Assembly (NCBI GenBank): GCA_023259875.1
Contig: JALRFL010000100.1
Span: forward strand, 1 to 18,415
DNA: 18,415 nt
Direction: 5' to 3'
Source: Alphaproteobacteria bacterium
GTDB taxonomy: Bacteria > Pseudomonadota > Alphaproteobacteria > Puniceispirillales > UBA1172
The position numbers and the translations under genes are program-made. Within the stretch, counting starts at the first letter, position 1. Every line of letters begins with the position of its first letter. Of the stretch, positions 6,735 through 14,289 are shown piece by piece. The notes beneath the pieces are model-generated. The model was not told the DNA's origin. It ran no database searches and saw nothing but the letters and a program-made list of their open reading frames with translations.

Positions 6735-9700
6735 ATGACTTCTCATCCGATATTTCCATCCTCTCTGCCACAGATCGGCTTGCCTAAAGCAGGGCAACCG
6801 ATCACCATCACAGGTGTCAGTGATGGGGTCGATGTGCTTTTGCTGGCGCAACTGGCAAAGCGTCATACCGGTCATCTTGTTCATATCAGCGTGAATGACG
6901 CCGCCATGGCGCAGATGGAAATTGGCCTCAAAGCCATGGGGATAACCGATGATCAGATCATCCGGTTTCCTGCATGGGATTGCCTGCCTTATGACAGGGT
7001 ATCGCCTAGCTCTCATCTTGTCGGGCAAAGGGTGAGGGCGCTATCCATGTTGGCTTCTGACGCTGCCCCAAATCAGGCGGTTATCCTAACCACTGTGAAT
7101 GCTTGGCTGCAATATGTTCCCGTGCCTGAATATTTTCAAAAAGGCAGTTTTCCGTTATCGGTTGGGGTGAGGGTGAAGATGCCTGACTTCACCGCTTATG
7201 CAGAGGCTAACGCCTATCACCGCACTAACACCGTAAGAGAGCCGGGAGAATACGCGGTGCGTGGGGGCATCCTAGATGTCTTTCCGCCCGGCAGCCCTAT
7301 GCCCGTGCGCATTGATCTCTTTGGGGATGAGATCGAAACCATCAAGGCTTTTGATCCAGAAACCCAGCGAAGCGGCGAGAAGATCAATACCATCACGCTT
7401 TACCCTGTTAGCGAAGTCCCATTAGATGAGGCTAGCATCAGCCAATTTCGGCGTCAGTATGTTGATCTGTTTGGGGGGCAAGCTAGTCGGGATGAGCTGT
7501 ATCAGATGGTCTCAAGCGGCAGGCGTGGAACAGGGATTGAACACCACTTGCCGCTGTTTCATGAACGGTTAGTGCCAATATCGGAATATCTCACCTCGCC
7601 TTTGCTGGTGTTTGCTGATGAAACCAGAGAAGCGGTGGAAACCCGTTGTGAACAGATCGTGGATTTCTATAAGGCAAGAAGCGATCACGCCGATAGCAAG
7701 GCAGTCGAAGATGGCATGATGCGGCCTGTGCCTATGGATCGGCTTTATCGTGAGGCTAAGACCTATGAAGAAGATGGTCAGCACTGCCCATCAGTGCGCT
7801 TTAATATCTTCAAATCAGAAATTAATAATGAAATACAAAATATTGAAATAAAATCAAAAAAAGGAATGTTAATTTATCAAGATAAAGATCGTCATGGGGG
7901 TAATGCCATGGCAGGTCTTGGTGATGTCATCACCCATAGGCTAGCTGATCAAACGGTCTTAATTGCTGCTGCTAGCGAAGGCGGCATGGAGCGAATCCAC
8001 ACCCGACTAAGCGAACAACTCACCCCCGGCACGGCCATTCATGCCTTGGCAAATTGGTCTGATCTTGTGCCAAAGGCGATCAATATCATGATTTGGCCAT
8101 TGGCCAATGGTTTTGTTCTGCCGGATTTCATGGTGGTCACGGAACAAGACATTTACGGCACCAGATTAACCCGGCCACAAGGTAAGCGAAAACGGGCAGA
8201 ACATTTCCTGCGTGAGGTTTCAAGCCTCAACGAAGGGGATTTGGTGGTTCATGTTGACCATGGCATAGGGCGTTATGAAAGGCTTGAGACCATATCTATC
8301 GCTGGCGCTGATCACGATTGCGTGTTGTTGATCTATGCTGGTGGGGATAAATTATACCTGCCGGTTGAAAATATTGATTTGCTATCTCGCTATGGCCGCG
8401 AAGGTGGCGAAATGGCATTGGATAAGCTAGGTGGAGCCGCTTGGCAGGCAAAAAAGGCACGCATTAAGGGCCGTATCCGCGATATTGCCGCTCAACTGAT
8501 CAAGGTCGCGGCAATGCGCCAGACTGCCACCACCGAAAGCTATGAGGTGGATACCGCGATTTATGCTGAGTTTTGTCAGCGTTTTCCCTATGCCGAAACC
8601 GAAGATCAGCAAGACGCCATTGAGGATACTTTGGCGGATATGCGATCTGGTCGAGTGATGGACAGGTTGGTATGTGGGGATGTGGGGTTCGGAAAAACCG
8701 AAGTAGCCTTGAGGGCGGCGTTTGTTGCCGCAATGTCGGGGTATCAGGTCGCGGTGGTGACCCCGACAACCTTGCTGGCACGCCAACACGGAAAACTGTT
8801 TGAAGACCGGTTCAGGGGCTTTGGCGTGTCGGTTGGTGTTCTGTCTAGGATGACCAGCACAAAAGAGACAAATGTGATCAAAAAGGGTCTGGCCAATGGG
8901 GATTGTCAGATTGTTATTGGCACTCACGCTTTGCTATCCAAGACCATCAATTTTAACAACTTAGGCCTAATGATTGTTGATGAAGAACAGCATTTTGGCG
9001 TGACGCAGAAAGAACGGCTAAAATCTCTGCGTGGGGATATCCATGTCTTAACCTTAACCGCAACGCCTATTCCACGAACACTTCAGATGGCGTTGTCAGG
9101 CGTTCGGGATATGTCTATCATTGCCACGCCGCCGATTGATCGGTTAGCGATCAGAACCTCTGTTGGACCGTGGGATGGGGTGGTCTTGGCGGAGGCTATT
9201 CGCCGAGAAAGGCATCGTGGCGGTCAGGTGTTTTGTGTCAGCCCACGCATCGATTATCTGTCGCGCATCTATGACCGTTTAGTGAATATGGTTCCTGATG
9301 CGCGCATTATTACCGCGCATGGCCAGATGCCGCCTGCTGATCTGGATGAGGCCATGAATCGTTTTGGTGATGGTGAGGCCGATATCTTGCTTGCCACAAA
9401 TATCATTGAATCCGGCATTGATATTCAATCCGCCAATACCATGATCATTCACCGCGCGGATTTGTTTGGTCTTTCTCAGCTGTATCAGTTGCGCGGCCGC
9501 ATTGGTCGCGGCAAAGAACGCGCCTATGCGTATTTGACCACCGACCCCTCAAGGATGCTGACCCCATCATCAAAGCGCCGCCTTGAAGTGATGCAGACCT
9601 TGGATTCTTTGGGGGCAGGTTTCACGCTCGCGTCTTATGACCTTGATATCCGCGGGGCAGGGAACTTACTTGGTGATGAGCAATCAGGCCATGTCAGAGA

Positions 9701-10235
9701 GGTTGGGGTTGAGCTTTATCAAGCCATGCTAGACGAAGCGGTGAAAGAGGCCAAAAGAGGGGTTGAGGCTTCGGCTGAAGATGGGGAAGGGACTTGGTCT
9801 CCGGTGATTAATTTGGGGGCGTCTGTCCTCATCCCAGAGGATTATGTGCCGGATTTGTCTGTTCGGTTGTCGCTGTATCGCCGCATCGCTGCCATGGAAC
9901 ATCTGGATGAACAAGATCAACTGGCCGCTGAATTGGTTGATCGGTTCGGTCCTCTGCCAAATGAGGTGCAAAACCTGATCGACACCATCATTATTAAAAT
10001 CCGTTGTCGCTTGGTGCGCATTGAAAAACTAGATGCTGGCCCAAAAGGGATCAGTATCTCTTTCCGTGATAACCGTTTCCCTGATCCTGATGCCTTGATT
10101 AAAATGATAAGCCGCAAAGCTGGCGTGATGCAGGTAACAGGGGATCAGAAATTGGTTATGCGCCAGACCCTACCGCAATCGCAACGCGTTAAGGCCGCAA
10201 GGGATATGGTCGAAGAATTGGTCACCTTGGTCTGA
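6735..10235 (+). CDS. mfd: Transcription-repair coupling factor Mfd
   Basis: Mfd pushes stalled RNA polymerase off DNA and recruits UvrA to lesions in the transcribed strand. The 1166-residue protein is full length (E. coli 1148). Domains in order: UvrB-like N-terminal region (FPAWDCLPYDRVSP near residue 75, then REPGEYAVRGGILDVFPPG), a variable middle, the RNA-polymerase-interacting CarD-like domain beginning at EGDLVVHVDHGIGRYE (about 500), translocase motor with Walker A GDVGFGKT (648-655), DEEQH (749-753), TATPIPRTLQMALSGVRDM, QLRGRIGRG, the TRG region (LDIRGAGNLLGDEQSGH), and a C-terminal D7 domain. No clear Shine-Dalgarno site precedes ATG 6735; the start is chosen as the only reasonable one and by the short gap to sdhE. 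Odd: residues about 356-386 are encoded by a strikingly AT-rich stretch (7800-7891). Confidence 0.97.
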   Translation: MTSHPIFPSSLPQIGLPKAGQPITITGVSDGVDVLLLAQLAKRHTGHLVHISVNDAAMAQMEIGLKAMGITDDQIIRFPAWDCLPYDRVSPSSHLVGQRVRALSMLASDAAPNQAVILTTVNAWLQYVPVPEYFQKGSFPLSVGVRVKMPDFTAYAEANAYHRTNTVREPGEYAVRGGILDVFPPGSPMPVRIDLFGDEIETIKAFDPETQRSGEKINTITLYPVSEVPLDEASISQFRRQYVDLFGGQASRDELYQMVSSGRRGTGIEHHLPLFHERLVPISEYLTSPLLVFADETREAVETRCEQIVDFYKARSDHADSKAVEDGMMRPVPMDRLYREAKTYEEDGQHCPSVRFNIFKSEINNEIQNIEIKSKKGMLIYQDKDRHGGNAMAGLGDVITHRLADQTVLIAAASEGGMERIHTRLSEQLTPGTAIHALANWSDLVPKAINIMIWPLANGFVLPDFMVVTEQDIYGTRLTRPQGKRKRAEHFLREVSSLNEGDLVVHVDHGIGRYERLETISIAGADHDCVLLIYAGGDKLYLPVENIDLLSRYGREGGEMALDKLGGAAWQAKKARIKGRIRDIAAQLIKVAAMRQTATTESYEVDTAIYAEFCQRFPYAETEDQQDAIEDTLADMRSGRVMDRLVCGDVGFGKTEVALRAAFVAAMSGYQVAVVTPTTLLARQHGKLFEDRFRGFGVSVGVLSRMTSTKETNVIKKGLANGDCQIVIGTHALLSKTINFNNLGLMIVDEEQHFGVTQKERLKSLRGDIHVLTLTATPIPRTLQMALSGVRDMSIIATPPIDRLAIRTSVGPWDGVVLAEAIRRERHRGGQVFCVSPRIDYLSRIYDRLVNMVPDARIITAHGQMPPADLDEAMNRFGDGEADILLATNIIESGIDIQSANTMIIHRADLFGLSQLYQLRGRIGRGKERAYAYLTTDPSRMLTPSSKRRLEVMQTLDSLGAGFTLASYDLDIRGAGNLLGDEQSGHVREVGVELYQAMLDEAVKEAKRGVEASAEDGEGTWSPVINLGASVLIPEDYVPDLSVRLSLYRRIAAMEHLDEQDQLAAELVDRFGPLPNEVQNLIDTIIIKIRCRLVRIEKLDAGPKGISISFRDNRFPDPDALIKMISRKAGVMQVTGDQKLVMRQTLPQSQRVKAARDMVEELVTLV

Positions 10236-10245
10236 TGTCGCGTTT

Positions 10246-10875
10246 CTACTCTTGCCGTGAGGCAATGGCCGCATCAAAAAGCGGCATAAAAGTATGGGCA
10301 GGTTGCGCCCCTGATACTGCCCAACGCTGATCAATGATGATATGAGGCACGCCGTGAATATCCATCATATTGCCATCTTCTAGATCAGCATCAGTCAGGG
10401 ATTTGCCAGTTTCCCTTTGTGCTTGGGTTATGCCAAAGCGTTCGGCGAGTTGGTCGAGGTAATCGGCTGATCCAATATCCACACCATGTTCAAAATAATC
10501 CGCTAGCATGATCAATTTGATGGTGTGGGCGTGATCGCCTGCGGCTTTGACCAAATGATGGGCTGGGCGACTATCCGGGGTGCGTTTAATGGCTGGAAAA
10601 TCAAAGGCTATTCCAACTTGCCGCCCTACATCCGCAATGCGTGAATAAAAACTCTCCCCAGCCTGACCAAATTTAGCCTGAATATAGGCTTGTCTGTCCA
10701 TGCCTTCGGTTGGCATTCCGGGGTTAAGCAAAAATGCGCGCCAATGAATATCCAGACTTACCTTCTGGTGGGTGCGAACGGCATCTTCCAGTCGCTTCCA
10801 GCCGATATAACACCAAGGGCAGATGATATCCGAAAACACATCTACACGAATGAGGGTTTTTGTTATTTTATTCAT
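10246..10875 (-). CDS. DsbA family oxidoreductase, FrnE-like
   Basis: The 209-residue protein belongs to the thioredoxin-fold DsbA/FrnE (2-hydroxychromene-2-carboxylate isomerase-like) family. The redox motif C-P-W-C is at residues 19-22 in the context VDVFSDIICPWCYIGWKRLE, a typical FrnE start. The middle is an all-helical insert (HHLVKAAGDHAHTIKLIMLADYFEHGVDI), and the cis-proline loop appears near the end (IHGVPHIIID, then VSGAQP). No signal peptide is seen, so it should act in the cytoplasm, as FrnE does. Substrate unknown; FrnE homologues have disulfide and chaperone activity and roles in oxidative stress. It converges on mfd with a 10-base gap and is divergent from hflX. The ribosome site is poor, so the exact start is less certain. 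Confidence 0.9.
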   Translation of the reverse strand: MNKITKTLIRVDVFSDIICPWCYIGWKRLEDAVRTHQKVSLDIHWRAFLLNPGMPTEGMDRQAYIQAKFGQAGESFYSRIADVGRQVGIAFDFPAIKRTPDSRPAHHLVKAAGDHAHTIKLIMLADYFEHGVDIGSADYLDQLAERFGITQAQRETGKSLTDADLEDGNMMDIHGVPHIIIDQRWAVSGAQPAHTFMPLFDAAIASRQE

Positions 10876-10956
10876 AGCGCGATGTCCAAAGCTTGATTAT
10901 AAACCGGAAATGATATCTATCTCAAACATGATGATTTTGTCCAGTAGGCTGACCTG
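10876..10956. promoter_or_regulatory. Divergent FrnE-like / hflX intergenic region
   Basis: This 81-base gap separates two divergent genes and must carry both promoters. TTGATT (10893-10898) could be a rightward -35 element but no good -10 lies at 16-18 bases. TAGG at 10945-10948, eight bases before the hflX ATG, is a usable ribosome site. Nothing else is evident. Confidence 0.3.
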
Positions 10957-12252
10957 ATGGGAATTAGCCGAGCCATTGTCGTTCATCCAGAATTGCGGAT
11001 GGATATGTCCACTCGCCCCCCGGAAATGATGCTGGCAGAAGCCGTGCGCTTGGTTGAGGCTATTGGTCTGCCTGTTGATCATGCTATGAATATTCGCGTC
11101 AACACGCCGCGTGCCGCGACCTTAATCGGTGAGGGGGTGATTGATAACATCGCCCTTCACGCGGATGAAGATTGCTTGATTGTGATTAATGCCAGCTTGT
11201 CGCCTGTTCAGCAACGCAATCTAGAACAAAAACTGTCTTGTAAGGTGATTGATCGCACCGCCCTAATTCTTGAGATATTTGGTGAGCGCGCTAGCACCAG
11301 TGCAGGTCGGCTTCAGGTAGAATTGGCGGCGTTAACCTTTCAACGCAGCCGTCTTGTTCGCAGTTGGACACATTTGGAACGCCAACGCGGCGGCGGTGGA
11401 TTCCTTGGCGGTCCCGGGGAAAGGCAAATCGAACTCGACCGGCGGATGCTGGATGATCAGATTTTGCGCATTAAGGCTGAACTCAAAGAAGTGGAGCGCA
11501 CTCGTCATATTCAACGCCAGAACCGGCAACGAAACGAAACCCCAACCCTTGCTCTTGTTGGCTATACCAATGCTGGCAAATCCACCTTGTTCAATCTGCT
11601 GACAGGGGCGGAGGTGTTGTCTAAAGATATGTTGTTTGCCACGCTTGACCCCACCATGAGGGGGCTACGCCTTTCCAGTGGCCGTCCTGTGGTGCTGGCG
11701 GATACCGTTGGTTTTATCAGCCACCTTCCCACGGAACTAGTCGAAGCCTTCAAAAGCACCCTTGAAGAGGTGGTTGAGGCGGATATGTTGATTCATGTTC
11801 ATGATGCCTCATCGCCCATGGCACTTGAGGAGGCAGAGGATGTGGAACAGGTGATTTCCTCGCTAGGTCTGGATGAAGAAGAACAGGCGCGCCGAACTAT
11901 TCATGTTTTTAACAAAATGGATAAGATCAAGGATAAGGGTGCTATTTCAGGGCTATGCCAACGCTATCCTGACGCTGTGATGGTCTCAGCCTTAACCCAT
12001 AGCGGATGTGAGGATCTCAATGACAGTATTGAGAAGTTTTTAGCGCGAACAGAAACCACGCTGAATATCGCCGTTCCGTTTCATCTGGGTGATGCTAGAG
12101 CATGGCTTCACGAACATGGGCATATTCTTAAAACCCAAAAAAATGAGGAAGCGACAGAAGAACGCTTCCTCGTGATGTTGTCTGAAGCCAATAAGGCTAG
12201 GTTTTTATCACGCTGGCCGGAGCTGTTTGAGAACCGTCTTGCCAAGCACTAG
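10957..12252 (+). CDS. hflX: Ribosome-associated GTPase HflX
   Basis: HflX binds the 50S subunit and splits stalled or heat-damaged ribosomes. The 431-residue protein has the N-terminal HflX domain (AIVVHPEL; then GRLQVELAALTF about 117-128), the glycine-rich linker RQRGGGGFLGGPGE (142-155) and a coiled helix, then the GTPase domain: G1 GYTNAGKS (202-209), G3 DTVGF (249-253), G4 NKMD (319-322), G5 SAL (344-346). Length and motifs are normal. TAGG eight bases before ATG 10957 supports the start. In many proteobacteria hflX is co-transcribed with hfq; here it stands alone, divergent from the FrnE-like gene. Its last 45 bases overlap the 3' end of the convergent YeeE/YedE gene. Confidence 0.96.
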   Translation: MGISRAIVVHPELRMDMSTRPPEMMLAEAVRLVEAIGLPVDHAMNIRVNTPRAATLIGEGVIDNIALHADEDCLIVINASLSPVQQRNLEQKLSCKVIDRTALILEIFGERASTSAGRLQVELAALTFQRSRLVRSWTHLERQRGGGGFLGGPGERQIELDRRMLDDQILRIKAELKEVERTRHIQRQNRQRNETPTLALVGYTNAGKSTLFNLLTGAEVLSKDMLFATLDPTMRGLRLSSGRPVVLADTVGFISHLPTELVEAFKSTLEEVVEADMLIHVHDASSPMALEEAEDVEQVISSLGLDEEEQARRTIHVFNKMDKIKDKGAISGLCQRYPDAVMVSALTHSGCEDLNDSIEKFLARTETTLNIAVPFHLGDARAWLHEHGHILKTQKNEEATEERFLVMLSEANKARFLSRWPELFENRLAKH

Positions 12253-12636
12253 ACCAACAATCACTGCCAGAATAAACGATATTCCGGTTTCTTTGTTGAG
12301 AAAGGTGGATGCAACCGCAGGGCCCGGACAAAGGCCAGTAACCCCCCAACCAATTCCAAACAACGCTGATCCAATGATCAAAGGCATGGTGATGGTTTTT
12401 GATGCTGGCAAATGAAATTGGTTGTCGCAAACAGGGCGACTGCGCCGGCTGATGATCTGATGGCCGATCACATTGACAATCACACCGCCGCCCATCACAA
12501 AGGCTAGCGATGGATCCCAAACCCCAAATATATCAAGAAAGCCGACCACTTTAGAAGGATCAAGCATCCCCCCAAGCGCAAGGCCAACGCCAAAAATTAT
12601 CCCAGAGATAAGTGCCGTTATTAAAGCCATGTTCAT
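12208..12636 (-). CDS. YeeE/YedE (DUF6691, PmpB-like) half-size sulfur transport membrane protein
   Basis: This is the second gene of a two-gene YeeE/YedE unit. Its 142 residues are mostly hydrophobic, with about four membrane segments and the family signature GIGWGVTGLCPGPAV around Cys103; the first segment GVGLALGGMLDPSKV is also typical of the PmpB/DUF6691 subfamily. Members are linked to uptake of thiosulfate or related sulfur compounds, with conserved Cys residues relaying the substrate, as in bacterial YeeE (TsuA). Two in-frame starts exist: ATG 12636 and ATG 12630. AGGAG (12639-12643) lies 2 bases before the first and 8 before the second, so the second (residue 3) is the better-spaced start. 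The gene follows the PmpA-like gene after 6 bases, and its 3' end overlaps hflX by 45 bases. Confidence 0.88.
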   Translation of the reverse strand: MNMALITALISGIIFGVGLALGGMLDPSKVVGFLDIFGVWDPSLAFVMGGGVIVNVIGHQIISRRSRPVCDNQFHLPASKTITMPLIIGSALFGIGWGVTGLCPGPAVASTFLNKETGISFILAVIVGLVLGKTVLKQLRPA

Positions 12637-12642
12637 CTCTCC

Positions 12643-13083
12643 TTACGCGCCATGAGGCATCAAATAAACGGTGATAACGGCGCTAATCATAAAGACCATA
12701 ACCGCGACAAATGAGCGAAGCGAAAATCTGGCTAATCCGCAAATGCCATGACCTGATGTACAGCCAGAGCCAATCGCAGAGCCTAGCCCGACTAAAAACC
12801 CACCGATGAGCAATGTTGACCCAGACGCCACAGGGCGCGGAAGCAGCTCCTCTGCCCATAACAGATAAACAAATGGTGACACCAATGTTCCGATGATGAA
12901 AAGCCAACGCCACATCCCTGTGATTGGGTTGTTTAGAAACGCATCACCAAGAATGCCGCTAATGCCCATGACGCGACCATTCATCGCCATCAGGATCAAG
13001 GCGGCAATGCCAATCAAAACACCGCCAGCCAGAGAGGCAAGAGGCGTAAAATGCTCCATATCAATTGTCATGTAAATGTTCAC
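12643..13083 (-). CDS. YeeE/YedE (PmpA-like) half-size sulfur transport membrane protein
   Basis: The 146-residue membrane protein is the first half of the YeeE/YedE pair. Hydrophobic segments are at about 13-35, 58-77, 90-105 and 122-141, and the signature GGFLVGLGSAIGSGCTSGHG carries Cys108, followed by Cys115 in GICGLAR. Known full-length YeeE proteins combine two such halves in one chain; here they are separate genes, as in the PmpA/PmpB arrangement, and probably form a heteromer. The longest reading uses GTG 13083; ATG 13071 (residue 5) follows AAAGTGA and is a likely real start. Substrate is inferred from family (thiosulfate or another small sulfur compound); no sulfur enzyme or ArsR-type regulator is beside it to confirm. 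Confidence 0.88.
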   Translation of the reverse strand: MNIYMTIDMEHFTPLASLAGGVLIGIAALILMAMNGRVMGISGILGDAFLNNPITGMWRWLFIIGTLVSPFVYLLWAEELLPRPVASGSTLLIGGFLVGLGSAIGSGCTSGHGICGLARFSLRSFVAVMVFMISAVITVYLMPHGA

Positions 13084-13190
13084 TTTCGCATAGGATTATT
13101 AAGAAATTATAATATTTCGGACATTAATAAAATATGTTGATCCTGTCTATATCAGGTATCAGGGTGCGTCAGATTTTCTTAGTCCCCCCG
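13084..13190 (-). promoter_or_regulatory. Leader of the YeeE/YedE pair with possible -10 element
   Basis: The 107-base gap between the EamA gene and the sulfur-transport pair is AT-rich near the latter. On the minus strand a perfect TATAAT occupies 13106-13111, about 22 bases before the GTG 13083 start and 34 before ATG 13071, inside the imperfect inverted repeat AAAT-n6-ATTT (13104-13117). No good -35 hexamer is present at 16-18 bases. A promoter that depends on an activator, or a repressor site over the -10, is possible. Confidence 0.35.
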
Positions 13191-14108
13191 TTATATCCTC
13201 TGTTCAAGTCCATGATCGCGCTGTTTGACTTTGGCTTCGCGCCAAAACGCAAACAGCCCTGATGCGATGATAATTCCCGCCCCGATAAAAACATGAGGGC
13301 TAACCACTTCTTGGAACAAAACTAAGCCAATGATCGTGCTATATACGATCTGGAGCAGGGTAAAGGGTTGAAGTGTGGTTGTTTCGGCAACCTCAAGCGC
13401 GTAGATCATCAGGAAATGACCAACCATGCTTGTCACGCATAACATGAACAGAATAAACCAGTCTTCCATGCGAATAGGGGTCCAGAAAAAAGGGCCAATC
13501 ACACTCATCACAACGCCAGCCGTGATGCCTGTCCAAAAGAAACTGGTATCAGCCAAATCCTTTCGCGCAACATAGCGCGTCAGCACATTGTATGAGGCAA
13601 AACCCAAAGTGGCCAGAACCGCAATTAAGGCCTCTGGCTTAAAAACGCTTGTCCCGGGCTGGATAATCAAAAGCACGCCAAGACAGCCAACAACGATTGC
13701 CGTCAAGCGTTGCCACCCCACACGCTCACGCAAAAAGATGATGGAAAGCAAAACCACAAGCAAGGGATAGCACGCAAAGATAGCGTGAGTCTGAGCTAAC
13801 CCAACAACAACAAATGAGGTAACAATCACACAAATTTGAAGGGTGAGGATGGTGCCTCTTAGGATTTGAACTAGCAACTGGTCTGTTTTTGCTACCGCTT
13901 TGATGCCGCCAGGTTTCATAGCGAACCAGCCAATCACAAACAGGGCAAAAAACCACATTCGGATCATAACCACGCCAACAATATCATAGCGTTGCCCCAG
14001 ATATTTTGACATGCCATCCATTGATGCAAAACAGAACATTGCCAAAAGAATAAGAATGATGCCACGCTTGGGATTTAGGGGTTTGCGGCTGGTGGGATTG
14101 TTAGGCAT
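13191..14108 (-). CDS. EamA/DMT family transporter
   Basis: This is a ten-helix drug/metabolite-type (DMT) permease with two EamA repeats: the first begins RGIILILLAMFCFASMDGMS, the second after residue 160 at ALIAVLATLGFASYNVLTRY. The family exports or imports amino acids, nucleosides or metabolites; the substrate here is unknown. The frame is open to ATG 14156 (321 residues), but ATG 14108 (305 residues, MPNNPTSRKP...) is preferred: the shorter form starts right before the charged lead-in to helix 1, AGG stands 9 bases before it, and the start overlaps the stop of the upstream zinc-ribbon gene within ATGCCTAA. It is the last gene of the reductase-methyltransferase-ribbon cassette. Confidence 0.9.
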   Translation of the reverse strand: MPNNPTSRKPLNPKRGIILILLAMFCFASMDGMSKYLGQRYDIVGVVMIRMWFFALFVIGWFAMKPGGIKAVAKTDQLLVQILRGTILTLQICVIVTSFVVVGLAQTHAIFACYPLLVVLLSIIFLRERVGWQRLTAIVVGCLGVLLIIQPGTSVFKPEALIAVLATLGFASYNVLTRYVARKDLADTSFFWTGITAGVVMSVIGPFFWTPIRMEDWFILFMLCVTSMVGHFLMIYALEVAETTTLQPFTLLQIVYSTIIGLVLFQEVVSPHVFIGAGIIIASGLFAFWREAKVKQRDHGLEQRI

Positions 14109-14289
14109 TGGTGTTAACCTGATCAGAAATTTCCTGTGCCTCACCAGATTTGCCACATAAAGGGCAGTACCATTTCCGATCAGTCAATTTTTCATCAGAT
14201 TGCATCGTAGGGTAAGTCCAGTAAAATCCACATTCCCCACAAGTAATATGCCAGATAATCTCACGGCTTAGGGTAAACCCTTTATTCAT
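14101..14289 (-). CDS. Small double-CxxC (zinc ribbon-like) protein
   Basis: This 62-residue protein of unknown function has two CxxC pairs, Cys17-Gly-Glu-Cys20 and Cys42-Pro-Leu-Cys45, 21 residues apart, the pattern of a zinc ribbon or rubredoxin-like metal knuckle. The first pair sits in ITCGECGFYWTYP and the second in WYCPLCGKSG, both followed by Gly as in zinc ribbons. The overlaps argue that it is real: its ATG overlaps the methyltransferase stop (ATGA, 14286-14289) and its stop overlaps the EamA start. It may be a small accessory protein for a neighbour or a nucleic-acid-binding ribbon; I do not recognise a named family. Confidence 0.8.
   Translation of the reverse strand: MNKGFTLSREIIWHITCGECGFYWTYPTMQSDEKLTDRKWYCPLCGKSGEAQEISDQVNTNA

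Noticed and set aside
7856..7862. Run of seven A as a programmed frameshift site in mfd
   Set aside because: The -1 frame stops within about ten codons and yields no extra domain; the run is explained by the local AT-rich composition.
8427..8927. Open frame of 166 codons on the minus strand within mfd
   Set aside because: It lies wholly opposite the mfd motor region, has low-complexity His/Arg/Pro-rich content and no family features; a shadow of mfd codon use.
10252..10265. TTGCC-GTGA-GGCAA hairpin just after mfd
   Set aside because: Five pairs with a GNRA-type loop, but no U tract follows and it lies inside the FrnE-like coding region; weak as a terminator.
12197..12520. Minus-strand open frame of 107 codons overlapping the YeeE/YedE gene
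   Set aside because: It is a shifted frame of the PmpB-like gene and lacks family features; the in-frame gene carries the CPGP signature.
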